Assembly (NCBI RefSeq): GCF_028274965.1
Contig: NZ_JAQCNO010000057.1
Coordinates: 1 to 64,000 of the forward strand
Length of the DNA: 64,000 nt
Origin: Natronomonas sp.
GTDB taxonomy: Archaea > Halobacteriota > Halobacteria > Halobacteriales > Haloarculaceae
Reading direction: 5' to 3'
The notes beneath the pieces are model-generated. The model was not told where the DNA came from and made no database searches. It saw only the letters and a list, made by a program, of their open reading frames with translations. Positions 28,971 to 36,826 of the stretch are shown here, piece after piece; within the stretch, counting starts at the first letter, position 1; every line of letters starts with the position of its first letter. A program made the translations under genes and the position numbers.

Positions 28971-29750
28971 TCACAGGACCGAACCGACGTCGGCGAGGGA
29001 GTCGAGGACGTGATCGGGGACGACGTCGCTTTCGGCGAAGTCGTCGTCGGTCGTGACGCCGGTTCGGACGAGCACCGTCGTCATGCCGGCGCGTTCCCCG
29101 AGCGCGATGTCCGTGTTCAGCCGGTCGCCGACGACGAGACACCGCTCTGGTGGCACGCCGAGGGCTTCGACAGCGGCGTGCTGGGCCTCCGCGGACGGCT
29201 TTCCGAGGCACTTCCGGGGGTCTTTTTGTGCGGTCCCGGCGACGGCGTTGACGATCGCCCCCGAGCCCGGGGCCATCCCCTCGGCGGCGGGGATCAGCCG
29301 ATCGGGGTCCGTCCCGTAGAACGTCGCCCCCGAGGCGATCGCCCGGTAGCCGGCCAGGAGGTCGCCGTAATCGAACTCGTCGGTCCAGGAGACGACGAGG
29401 ACGTCCGCCGCCGTCGCGTCGGAGACGAGGTCGATGCCGGCCGTCGCGAACTGCTCGCGGAGGCCCGCCGCGCCGATCAGAAACACCGCCTCGCCGGCGT
29501 GCTCCTCGGTGAGATACCGCGTCGTGACGGTGCCGGCCGAGAGCACCTCCTCGGGGTCGGCGTCGATGCCGAGCCGACCGAGCCGTTCGACGTACGCCGC
29601 CCTCGATTTCGTCGGGTTGTTCGAGAAGAAAAGCGGCCGGATCCCCGCCGCCCGGAGCCGTTCGATCGCCTCGACCGCGCCGGGGATGGCGTCCTCGCCC
29701 CGGTAGACGGTCCCGTCCAGGTCCAACACGGCGCCCTCGAACGCGTTCAT
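28971..29750 (-). CDS. HAD-IIA family hydrolase (NagD-like)
   Basis: AVLDLDGTVYRGEDAIPGAVEAIERLRAAGIRPLFFSNNPTKSRAAY; VVGDRLNTDIALGERAGMTTVLVRTG. Confidence 0.93.
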   Translation of the reverse strand: MNAFEGAVLDLDGTVYRGEDAIPGAVEAIERLRAAGIRPLFFSNNPTKSRAAYVERLGRLGIDADPEEVLSAGTVTTRYLTEEHAGEAVFLIGAAGLREQFATAGIDLVSDATAADVLVVSWTDEFDYGDLLAGYRAIASGATFYGTDPDRLIPAAEGMAPGSGAIVNAVAGTAQKDPRKCLGKPSAEAQHAAVEALGVPPERCLVVGDRLNTDIALGERAGMTTVLVRTGVTTDDDFAESDVVPDHVLDSLADVGSVL

Positions 29751-29904
29751 GCGTCGGAAACGGGCCGCCGGCGCTTAGAGGTTGTCGTCGGTCCGTGCCG
29801 AAAACGGACCGAAACAACACGGTCGAACGTGGGGAATACGTCGTGAGCCGTTGGCACATCTCAACGGGAGTTTATGTGCATCGGAGCCCTACGACGACGC
29901 GGAT

Positions 29905-30435
29905 ATGAACGATCTCAGTCGACGCCGATTCGTGCTCGGCACAGGCGCTGTAGCGGTGACCGGAGCCCTCGCCGGCTGCGGTGGCAACGGTAACGGCAAC
30001 GGCGGCGGGAACGGCAACGGCAACGGCAACGGCGACGGGAGCGACGGCGGCAACGGCGGCGGCTCCGCGAGCCCCGAGGAGCAGGCGACGAGCTACCTCA
30101 ACGAGAACGAGGCCAACGGGTTCGAGGGCGACGTCTCCGATCAGACCGGACAGAGCGAGGTCACGGTCGAGGTCGGCGCCGGCCCGAACGGCTTCCAGTT
30201 CGCCCCGACCGCGATCACCGTCGACACCGGGACGACCGTCACCTGGGAGTGGACCGGCGAGGGCGGCCAGCACAACGTCGTCTCGAACGGCGGCGACTAC
30301 GGCGACCTCGAAAGCGAGCGCATCGCTGAGGAAGGCCACACCTACACCTACACCTTCGAGGAGGCGGGCGCCGCGCTGTACGTCTGTGAACCCCACCGGG
30401 CGCAGGGCAAGTACGGCGCCGTCGTCGTCCAGTAG
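29905..30435 (+). CDS. Halocyanin domain-containing Tat lipoprotein (blue copper)
   Basis: MNDLSRRRFVLGTGAVAVTGALAGCGGNGNGNGGG; VTWEWTGEGGQHNVVSNGG...ALYVCEPHRAQGKYGAVVV copper ligands. Confidence 0.93.
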   Translation: MNDLSRRRFVLGTGAVAVTGALAGCGGNGNGNGGGNGNGNGNGDGSDGGNGGGSASPEEQATSYLNENEANGFEGDVSDQTGQSEVTVEVGAGPNGFQFAPTAITVDTGTTVTWEWTGEGGQHNVVSNGGDYGDLESERIAEEGHTYTYTFEEAGAALYVCEPHRAQGKYGAVVVQ

Positions 30436-30484
30436 ACCCGGTTCATCCGCGCTGTTTTTATCGACCGCTCGACTACCGGCAGTC

Positions 30485-31072
30485 GTGAGACGAGTCACCG
30501 ACCGCGTGTCGAACCCCTTCGGTATGCGCGCGCCCGCCGACCCCGCGGTCTACGGGTACGGGGACGCGAACGCGGACTTCCACGTGATCGGCGCCGACGC
30601 CGACGCCCACGGCGGGGCCGAAACCGGCGTTCCGTTCACCGACTCGCCCGCCGGCGAGCGGATCCAGTCTGTCCTCCACGCGGTCGGGTTCGCCGCCGAG
30701 CCCTACAGCGACGCCCCCCGGTTGCGGAACTGCTATCTGTCGTATCTCCACCTCTCGCCGGGCGACCCCGCCGACCTCGAGCGGTACTTCGACGCCGAGC
30801 TCCGGGCGATAAACGCGCACATCCTGCTGCCCGTCGGGGACGACGCGCTCGCGTACGTGCTCTCTGAGTTCACGACCGAGGCGGGTCCGAGCGCGGCCGA
30901 GGCGGCGCGGCGACACGCCTCGGAGGTTCGCGGGCGGGGGTTTCTCGTCGTCCCGGTCGGCGACCCGGACGGGTGGGGCGCGGGCGACGAATCCGCGCTT
31001 ATCGGTCGGCTCCGGGCGCTTTTGAAAAGCGACTACCGGCAGACGAAAGGCGTCGCGACGAGGGTCGGCTGA
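30485..31072 (+). CDS. Uracil-DNA glycosylase family protein
   Basis: GTG start; YGDANADFHVIGADADAHGGAETGVPFTDSPAGERIQSVLHAVGF...RNCYLSYLHLSPG; UDG-superfamily-like arrangement. Confidence 0.72.
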   Translation: MRRVTDRVSNPFGMRAPADPAVYGYGDANADFHVIGADADAHGGAETGVPFTDSPAGERIQSVLHAVGFAAEPYSDAPRLRNCYLSYLHLSPGDPADLERYFDAELRAINAHILLPVGDDALAYVLSEFTTEAGPSAAEAARRHASEVRGRGFLVVPVGDPDGWGAGDESALIGRLRALLKSDYRQTKGVATRVG

Positions 31073-31093
31073 GCGCTCGAGCGTTCGGGGCCG

Positions 31094-31384
31094 TCACTCG
31101 GTTTTCCTTTGGCTTTCGGTCGTTTCTCCGGCGTCGGTGTCCGTCGTATACCGGGCCCAAAACCGGAGCCACTCCGCCAGCGGCCGCCGGTCGCCGTCGA
31201 CCGTGACCGTCACCGCGCCGTCGACGCGCCACGTCGCGTGCGCCGCGTCCTCGCCGAAGGCGACCGGCACGCGCGCCTCGACGTCGTCGAACTCGATCTC
31301 GGTCGACTCGCGGCGGTCGATCCGCTCGTCGAGGATCTCCGCGATGATCGCGTCCCAGGTCGGATCGCTTCGTTCTCGTTGCAT
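31094..31384 (-). CDS. Haloarchaeal small hypothetical protein, paralog of 31789..32010
   Basis: EIEFDDVEARVPVAFGEDAAHATWRVDGAVTVTV resembles IIYDFDDMQIEVPSGTGDDVEHAEWRLDGTLRVTT in the neighbour. Confidence 0.7.
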   Translation of the reverse strand: MQRERSDPTWDAIIAEILDERIDRRESTEIEFDDVEARVPVAFGEDAAHATWRVDGAVTVTVDGDRRPLAEWLRFWARYTTDTDAGETTESQRKTE

Positions 31385-31403
31385 ATCGGGCGCTTGTTCG
31401 CTG

Positions 31404-31796
31404 TCAGTCCGGGCGGATCGAACGGACGAGCCGACGCCCGGCCCCGAGTGCGGCGGAGAGTTCCGCGCCGACCGCCGAAAGGGCGCCGCCGACCCGGAGC
31501 TCGTCGGGGGCGACGCCGGTCCGCCGCGAGAGCGGTCCCGGTCGGCTGTCGGCCCCGGAGACGGCGACCGTTCGGCCGCGGACCCTGATCTCGACGGTCA
31601 GCGCCGTCCGGCCGAGCAGCGGTCGGAGTCGGTCTTCGATCCCGTTCGGGGAGCGCCGGAAGAGCCGGATCGCGTCGGCGACCGAGCCGATTTCGACGAA
31701 CAGGCGGTCGCCGGCGGACCTGATCTCCGCGGTCGTCCCCTCTGCCTCGAGCGTCAACTCGGCCGTGACGGCGAGCGGAGCGCCCGCGTCAGTCAC
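31404..31796 (-). CDS. Haloarchaeal hypothetical protein
   Basis: GTG start overlapping the stop of 31789..32010 (GTGACTGA); 130 aa with consistent codon bias. Confidence 0.68.
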   Translation of the reverse strand: MTDAGAPLAVTAELTLEAEGTTAEIRSAGDRLFVEIGSVADAIRLFRRSPNGIEDRLRPLLGRTALTVEIRVRGRTVAVSGADSRPGPLSRRTGVAPDELRVGGALSAVGAELSAALGAGRRLVRSIRPD

Positions 31797-32010
31797 GCTC
31801 TCTCGTCGTCACGCGGAGCGTCCCGTCGAGTCGCCACTCGGCGTGTTCGACGTCGTCGCCGGTGCCGCTCGGGACCTCGATCTGCATGTCGTCGAAGTCG
31901 TAGATGATCTCCGCGTTCCGCCCGGTCAGACGATCGTACAGGCTGATCGCGAGGTCGGGCCAACTGGTCGTCTCGTCGATCCGCTCTTCGGGGGTCTCTG
32001 CGTCCGCCAT
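31789..32010 (-). CDS. Haloarchaeal small hypothetical protein
   Basis: 73-aa ORF overlapping the next gene; homologous by eye to 31094..31384. Confidence 0.68.
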   Translation of the reverse strand: MADAETPEERIDETTSWPDLAISLYDRLTGRNAEIIYDFDDMQIEVPSGTGDDVEHAEWRLDGTLRVTTRERD

Positions 32011-32149
32011 GGTCGCGCTACGGCGTCGGGGGTATTAGTTGTTCGTGCGGGACGCGCCTCGCGCCCCCGACAGTGTCCGTCTCCATCCGCGTCCCGAGTC
32101 CGGCGTTCGCGTGTCGCCTTCTGGGAGCCGCCGGGGGCGCTCGGGCGCG

Positions 32150-33034
32150 TCAGGAGCCGGCCAGCGCGGCCCGGATCGCCTCGCGCACCGGCGTCCGGTC
32201 GATCGGGACGGCCCCTTGGATGTCTCGGTCGGGATCGACGGTTACGGGGTGACGCATGCTCTCGGCCAGCGGTCGGGCGATCGCGTACTGGACGTCCGTC
32301 GTCAGCCGAAGCCAGTGCGACGAGAGCCCGGGCGTCATCACCGGAACGGGCAGGATGAACACCCGGCGGCCCTTGATTTCGGCGGTCATCCGGAGCAGCG
32401 ACTCGTAGGAGTGGACCGACGGGCCGCCGATGTCGTACGTTCGGCCCCGGGTCTCCTCGGTCCCGAGCAGCCGAACGAGGTACGCGATGACGTCCTCGAT
32501 GCCGATCGGCTGACAGGGCGTCTGTATCCACGTCGGGACGACCATCACCGGGAGCCGGTCGGTCAGATCGTTGACGATCCGGAAGCTCGCGCTCTCGGCG
32601 CCGATGATCACCGCGGCACGCAGGACGGTCAGATCGAACGAGCCGCTCTCGAGCACCGACTCGACCTCCCGGCGCGACGCTAGGTGCTCCGAGAGGTCCG
32701 TCTCGTCGCCGCTGATGCCGCTGAGGTAGATCACCCGATCGACGCCCGCCCCGGTCGCGATGTCGCGAAACCGGGCCGCATAGCGCCTGTCGCGGTCCGC
32801 AAAGTCCTTCGCGGTCAGCGAGTGGATCAGGTAGTACGCGACGTCGACGCCGGCACAGAGCCCCTCGAGGGAGGCGGGATCGCCCAGGTCGCCCTCGAAC
32901 GGTTCGACGCCGTCGGGGAACGTCGTTTCGCTCGCGCTCCGGGAGAAGGCGACCACGTCGTGCCCCTCCGCGACGAGCGATCGGACAAGTCGAGCCCCGA
33001 CGAAGCCGGTCGCCCCCACGACGAGAACACGCAT
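32150..33034 (-). CDS. NAD(P)H-binding / NAD-dependent epimerase family protein
   Basis: MRVLVVGATGFVGARLVRSLVAEGHDVVAFSRS; VIYLSGISGDETDLSEHLASRREVESVLESGSFDLTVLRAAVIIG. Confidence 0.92.
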   Translation of the reverse strand: MRVLVVGATGFVGARLVRSLVAEGHDVVAFSRSASETTFPDGVEPFEGDLGDPASLEGLCAGVDVAYYLIHSLTAKDFADRDRRYAARFRDIATGAGVDRVIYLSGISGDETDLSEHLASRREVESVLESGSFDLTVLRAAVIIGAESASFRIVNDLTDRLPVMVVPTWIQTPCQPIGIEDVIAYLVRLLGTEETRGRTYDIGGPSVHSYESLLRMTAEIKGRRVFILPVPVMTPGLSSHWLRLTTDVQYAIARPLAESMRHPVTVDPDRDIQGAVPIDRTPVREAIRAALAGS

Positions 33035-33192
33035 ACCACGGTGTAGGGTCAGCGCACTGAAAGCCCTTCGGACGCTCCACTCGGCGCGGTTTCGGCCCCC
33101 GTTCGTCCCGGTAGCTCGGCCGGGCTACCGTTGCGCCGGCGCCCGTCGCGTGCGGGGGAAACGTTTTCGCGTGGGGCGCGAGGAGACACCGT

Positions 33193-33519
33193 ATGGATGT
33201 CGAGTTCGAGTTTCACGCGACGCTCAGGGACGCCGTCGGCGAGAAGACGCTGTCCCGGCGGTTCGACGACGGGACGACCGTCGCCGGGGCGATCCGGTCT
33301 CTCGTCGAGGAGTGCGACGACCTGCGTCCGCTCGTGGTCCGTTCGGACGGGTCGCTCCGGGCGCACCTCAGCGTGTCGATCGACGGCGACCCGCTCCTCG
33401 AGGCCGACCGGAGCGGGCGGGTGCTCGAGGGCGGCGAGACGATCGTGCTCTCGCCGGGCGTCGCCGGGGGCAAGGGCGGGGACGGAGACGAAGATCGGAC
33501 GGGGGGAGACGCGGCATGA
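33193..33519 (+). CDS. Ubiquitin-like small modifier / MoaD-ThiS family protein with C-terminal extension past Gly-Gly
   Basis: MDVEFEFHATLRDAVGEKTLSRRFDDGTTVAGAIRSLVEE...IVLSPGVAGG then KGGDGDEDRTGGDAA before stop. Confidence 0.83.
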   Translation: MDVEFEFHATLRDAVGEKTLSRRFDDGTTVAGAIRSLVEECDDLRPLVVRSDGSLRAHLSVSIDGDPLLEADRSGRVLEGGETIVLSPGVAGGKGGDGDEDRTGGDAA

Positions 33520-34538
33520 GCGATCCGGGCGTCGGGTTCGAACTCAACGTGCTCTCGCTCGGGAACACCGCCTTCGAGGGCGACAACAGCAGCTACCTCC
33601 TCGGGACCGAACCGGGCGCGGAGACGACGCTCGTCGACACCGGCGTCTCGGTCGGGGCGACGAGGCGGGCGCTCCGGGCGGCGCTCGATCGCCATGGGCT
33701 GTCGTTCGGCTCGATCGATCGGATCCTCCTGACGCACTACCACGCCGACCACGCCGGGTTGGCCGGCGAGATCCAGGCCGAAAGCGGCTGTCGGGTGTTC
33801 GCCCACGAGGCCGACGCGGCGCTCGTTGCGGGCGAGCCTGCGGCGCTCGCCGAGCGGTCCGAACGGCTCCGGCGGGCGACGAGGGAGTGGGGCATGCCGG
33901 ATGGAAAACGCGAGGACCTGCTGTCGTTTCTGGACTCGAACGCCGGCATACGCGGCGAGGACGTCGACGTGAGCGCGTTCACGGAGGGGGCGACGTTCGG
34001 CCTGGGGAGCGTCGAGTTGCGCGCCGTCCACATGCCCGGCCACACCGCCGGGCTCACCGGCTACGCCTTCGCGGGCGCGGCGGGGAGAGAACTGTTCAGC
34101 GGCGACGCGCTGTTGCCCTACTACACCCCGAACGTCGGCGGCGCGGATGTCCGCGTCGACGGCGCGCTCGCGGCGTACCTCCGGACCCTCGCCGGTATCG
34201 TCGAAACCGGGTACGCCCGCGCGTGGCCGGGACACCGCGGGCCGATAATCGATCCGGCCGGCCGGGCGCGGGACATCATCGAGCACCACCGCGAGCGGAC
34301 CGAGCGGGTCCTCTCGGTGCTCGAGTCCGAGCCGGCGACGCCGTGGGAGGTGAGCAGCGAACTGTTCGGCTCGCTGTCGGCGATCCACATCCTCCACGGG
34401 CCCGGCGAGGCCTACGCGCACCTAGAACACCTCGAGGACGCCGGGATCGTCGCGAGGACCGGACGGGCGTTCGAGCGGGTCGCGTCGGACCCCGATCTCG
34501 GATCGCTGTTTCCGTCCGTCGGGGACGAGGGGGACTGA
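33516..34538 (+). CDS. MBL-fold metallo-hydrolase
   Basis: DRILLTHYHADHAGLAGEI, HMPGHTAG, LFSGDALLPY; ATGA overlap with upstream ubiquitin-like gene. Confidence 0.91.
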   Translation: MSDPGVGFELNVLSLGNTAFEGDNSSYLLGTEPGAETTLVDTGVSVGATRRALRAALDRHGLSFGSIDRILLTHYHADHAGLAGEIQAESGCRVFAHEADAALVAGEPAALAERSERLRRATREWGMPDGKREDLLSFLDSNAGIRGEDVDVSAFTEGATFGLGSVELRAVHMPGHTAGLTGYAFAGAAGRELFSGDALLPYYTPNVGGADVRVDGALAAYLRTLAGIVETGYARAWPGHRGPIIDPAGRARDIIEHHRERTERVLSVLESEPATPWEVSSELFGSLSAIHILHGPGEAYAHLEHLEDAGIVARTGRAFERVASDPDLGSLFPSVGDEGD

Positions 34539-34560
34539 TCGGACCGGCGAGCGGGCGGCG

Positions 34561-35646
34561 TTACCCGCCCGGGAACCACACGCGGAACCGCGTGCCGCTC
34601 GGGGAGCGGTCGGCGACCTCGATCGCGCCGCCGTAGGACTCGACGAGCTTCCGGGCGAGATACAGCCCTAGGCCGTCACCGCCGCTGCTGTCGTCGCGGA
34701 CGCCGGGGTCGAAGACCTCCTCGCGGATCCGATCGGGGATCCCGTCGCCGTCGTCCACGATCCGGACGAGGACCCCGCCGTCGGCGGCGCCCGCCGAGAC
34801 GGAGACCGAGAGCTCCGCCGGGGGGTTGTGGACGACCGCGTTGTCGAGGATGTTGTGAAACACCTCCCCGACGAAACGGTTCGACTCGACGGTCAGTCCG
34901 TCCTCGATGTCCGTCTCGATCGTGGCCCGCGGGGCGTCGGCCCGAGTCGCAGCCACCTGCTCGCGGAGGACCGCCGAGAGATCGATCCGCCGGGACTCCC
35001 CCTCGCCGGTCTCGGACTCGAGGACGGCGTTCGCCGTCTCGAGGAGCCGCTCGATGTCGGCCGTCCGGCTTTCGATCCCCTCGACGGGGTCGAGCGTCGA
35101 GTCGACCGAGTCGGGGTCGATGGCGTCGTTGTAACTCGAGATCGCCGACAGGTGGTTCTGGATGTCGTGATCGAGCAGCCGCAACAGGAACACGAGCGTC
35201 TCCTCGCGGTCGTCCTTTCGCGCGGCCAGCCGGCGGTTCCGCTCGGCGCGGCCCCGGTTGATGCCGACGAGCACGCCGGCCGCCGCCCCGACGGAGCTGA
35301 CGACGACGAGCTCGTTGAAAAACGGGAGACCGACGGCGCCGGACCGGAGATCCGGAGCCGCCCGCCAGACGACGAGCGCCCCCATCAGGAGGCCGCCGCC
35401 GACACACCGCTTTGCGGCGAGGACGCACTCCGAGGTCGACAGCCGGCTCCGGTGGACGACGAGCCCCGACATCACGACGATGTACCCGAACAGCACGTGG
35501 ACGACGATACCCAAGACCGCCTGGCTGATCGCCGTCGTTCGGGGGCGGTACAGCGCGAACCAAAGGGCGAGCCCGGAGACCGCAAATCCGATGCCGATCG
35601 CCCCGATGAGGGCGGCGAGCCGCGACCGTCGGCGCCGCTCAGACAT
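34561..35646 (-). CDS. Membrane sensor histidine kinase
   Basis: N-terminal TM segments; RLLDHDIQNHLSAISSYNDAI dimerization box; NILDNAVVHNPPAE N-box; DDGDGIPD; GDGLGLYLARKLVESYGG. Confidence 0.88.
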   Translation of the reverse strand: MSERRRRSRLAALIGAIGIGFAVSGLALWFALYRPRTTAISQAVLGIVVHVLFGYIVVMSGLVVHRSRLSTSECVLAAKRCVGGGLLMGALVVWRAAPDLRSGAVGLPFFNELVVVSSVGAAAGVLVGINRGRAERNRRLAARKDDREETLVFLLRLLDHDIQNHLSAISSYNDAIDPDSVDSTLDPVEGIESRTADIERLLETANAVLESETGEGESRRIDLSAVLREQVAATRADAPRATIETDIEDGLTVESNRFVGEVFHNILDNAVVHNPPAELSVSVSAGAADGGVLVRIVDDGDGIPDRIREEVFDPGVRDDSSGGDGLGLYLARKLVESYGGAIEVADRSPSGTRFRVWFPGG

Positions 35647-35902
35647 CGACACCGATCGCGTCGGTCCGGGGCTGTGGGCCGCTCGACGGTCGGCGCGTCG
35701 GACCGGACGCCCGAGAGCGGGCGAACGCGGTTCGGACCGCCGGAGCATCGCGGGACTGCGGGGCGGCTCCGATGGGGTCCGGGCTCGACATACGACCGGA
35801 TAGGCGCCGTCGACACACTACGATTGGGGTCGATTCGTGCCTCGTTTCGGCGCTCGAAACCGCGGGTCACGTCGGGGTCCGGGTCGCTCTCAGTCCCGAA
35901 AA

Positions 35903-35936
35903 GAGCCATCGGCCACGAAAGGAGCCATCGGCCACG
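35903..35936. repeat. 15-bp element (GAGCCATCGGCCACG) repeated in tandem with 19-bp period upstream of RHH gene
   Basis: Exact copies at 35903-35917 and 35922-35936. Confidence 0.8.
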
Positions 35937-35980
35937 TCAGGAGGGACAGCGTTTTGTCGGCCCCTCGCAACGGTGCGGAC

Positions 35981-36124
35981 ATGTCGACGCCGGACGACCA
36001 CGAGGAGATACCTGTCGCCTTCGACGAGGAGACGCTCGCCGGGATCGATCGCCTGCGCCGCAAAGGGGGGTACGACAGCCGATCGGAGATGGTCGCTGCG
36101 GCCATCGACGCCGCCGGCGAGTGA
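35981..36124 (+). CDS. Ribbon-helix-helix (CopG-like) protein, 47 aa
   Basis: MSTPDDHEEIPVAFDEETLAGIDRLRRKGGYDSRSEMVAAAIDAAGE. Confidence 0.78.
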   Translation: MSTPDDHEEIPVAFDEETLAGIDRLRRKGGYDSRSEMVAAAIDAAGE

Positions 36125-36184
36125 GTTCAGGTGACGCCGGGGTCGGGGGCCGTTGACGCCTCCGGGTCCGCCGCCGGTATAAGA

Positions 36185-36283
36185 GGGCGTGGCGGGAGTG
36201 AGCAAACACGCAGTGTTTGCGAACGACGCCACGCACGTCTCGTTCGTCGTACTCACTCGACGTGCGTGGCGGGTATTCGAACC
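36185..36283 (-). repeat. Divergent copy of tRNA-tail/hairpin repeat (copy C)
   Basis: Starts GGGCGTGGCGGGA, has hairpin GCAAACAC-GCA-GTGTTTGC and 12-bp stem GCCACGCACGTC/GACGTGCGTGGC, ends GGGTATTCGAACC. Confidence 0.75.
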
Positions 36284-36375
36284 GGAGCAAGACGGTCGCC
36301 TCGCTTCGCTCGCCGCTGCGACTTGTAGGTTCGAACTTCGTGTCCGTCGACTCCTCACATCCGTTCGTCGCAGAG

Positions 36376-36487
36376 CGGGCGTGGCGGGACTGAGCGAAAC
36401 CGCAGGTTTCGCGAGGGTCGCCACGTCCGCGAGTGTGTTTCGAGCGGACGCGAGAAACCACGAAGCGGGCGTGGCGGGATTCGAACC
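36376..36487 (-). repeat. 112-bp tRNA-tail/hairpin repeat, copy A
   Basis: CGGGCGTGGCGGGACTGAGCGAAACCGCAGGTTTCGC...GGGCGTGGCGGGATTCGAACC; 111/112 identical to copy B by direct reading. Confidence 0.9.
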
Positions 36488-36594
36488 ACGGTCACTCCCG
36501 TTCGCTCGCTCCGCTCGCTCACCTCTCGTTCCCTGATTAGAGTCCTGCCATGCCGGTTCGGTCGCGGACTCGCTTCGCTCGCCGGCTCCCTGCA

Positions 36595-36706
36595 CGGGCG
36601 TGGCGGGACTGAGCGAAACCGCAGGTTTTGCGAGGGTCGCCACGTCCGCGAGTGTGTTTCGAGCGGACGCGAGAAACCACGAAGCGGGCGTGGCGGGATT
36701 CGAACC
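36595..36706 (-). repeat. 112-bp tRNA-tail/hairpin repeat, copy B (runs into the tRNA-Arg 3' end)
   Basis: Same 112-bp sequence as copy A with one C/T difference; its right end is the T-arm/acceptor of the intact tRNA. Confidence 0.9.
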
Positions 36707-36758
36707 CGCGGTCTAGAGGTTAGGAACCTCTCGCCCTGATCCGCTAGGCCACACGCCC
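36685..36758 (-). tRNA. tRNA-Arg (anticodon CCU)
   Basis: Reverse complement GGGCGTG-TG-GCC...GGGC-GAGAGGTTCCTAACCTCTA-...GCGGGTTCGAATCCCGC-CACGCCC-G: 7-bp acceptor pairing, anticodon loop TTCCTAA, TTCGAAT T-loop; no encoded CCA, no intron. Confidence 0.93.
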
Positions 36759-36826
36759 ACGCCGAAACCACCTCCCACTCGGACCGCCGTCGCGTGCGCG
36801 AAGCGTCGTGCGAAACGCGTCGCTGG

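Noticed and set aside
29981-31072. 363-aa ORF fused through the halocyanin gene
   Set aside because: N-terminal half is a Thr/Ala/Arg-rich out-of-frame reading of halocyanin; the true UDG-like gene starts at GTG 30485.
36376-36706. Possible CRISPR array from the 112-bp repeats
   Set aside because: Only two or three long, divergent units with tRNA-end sequence, no regular spacers and no cas genes in the window.
36355-36771. 138-aa minus-strand ORF with repeats (RVRIPPRPLRGFSRPLETHSRTW)
   Set aside because: It is a translation of the tRNA gene and the tRNA-tail repeats; no independent protein evidence.
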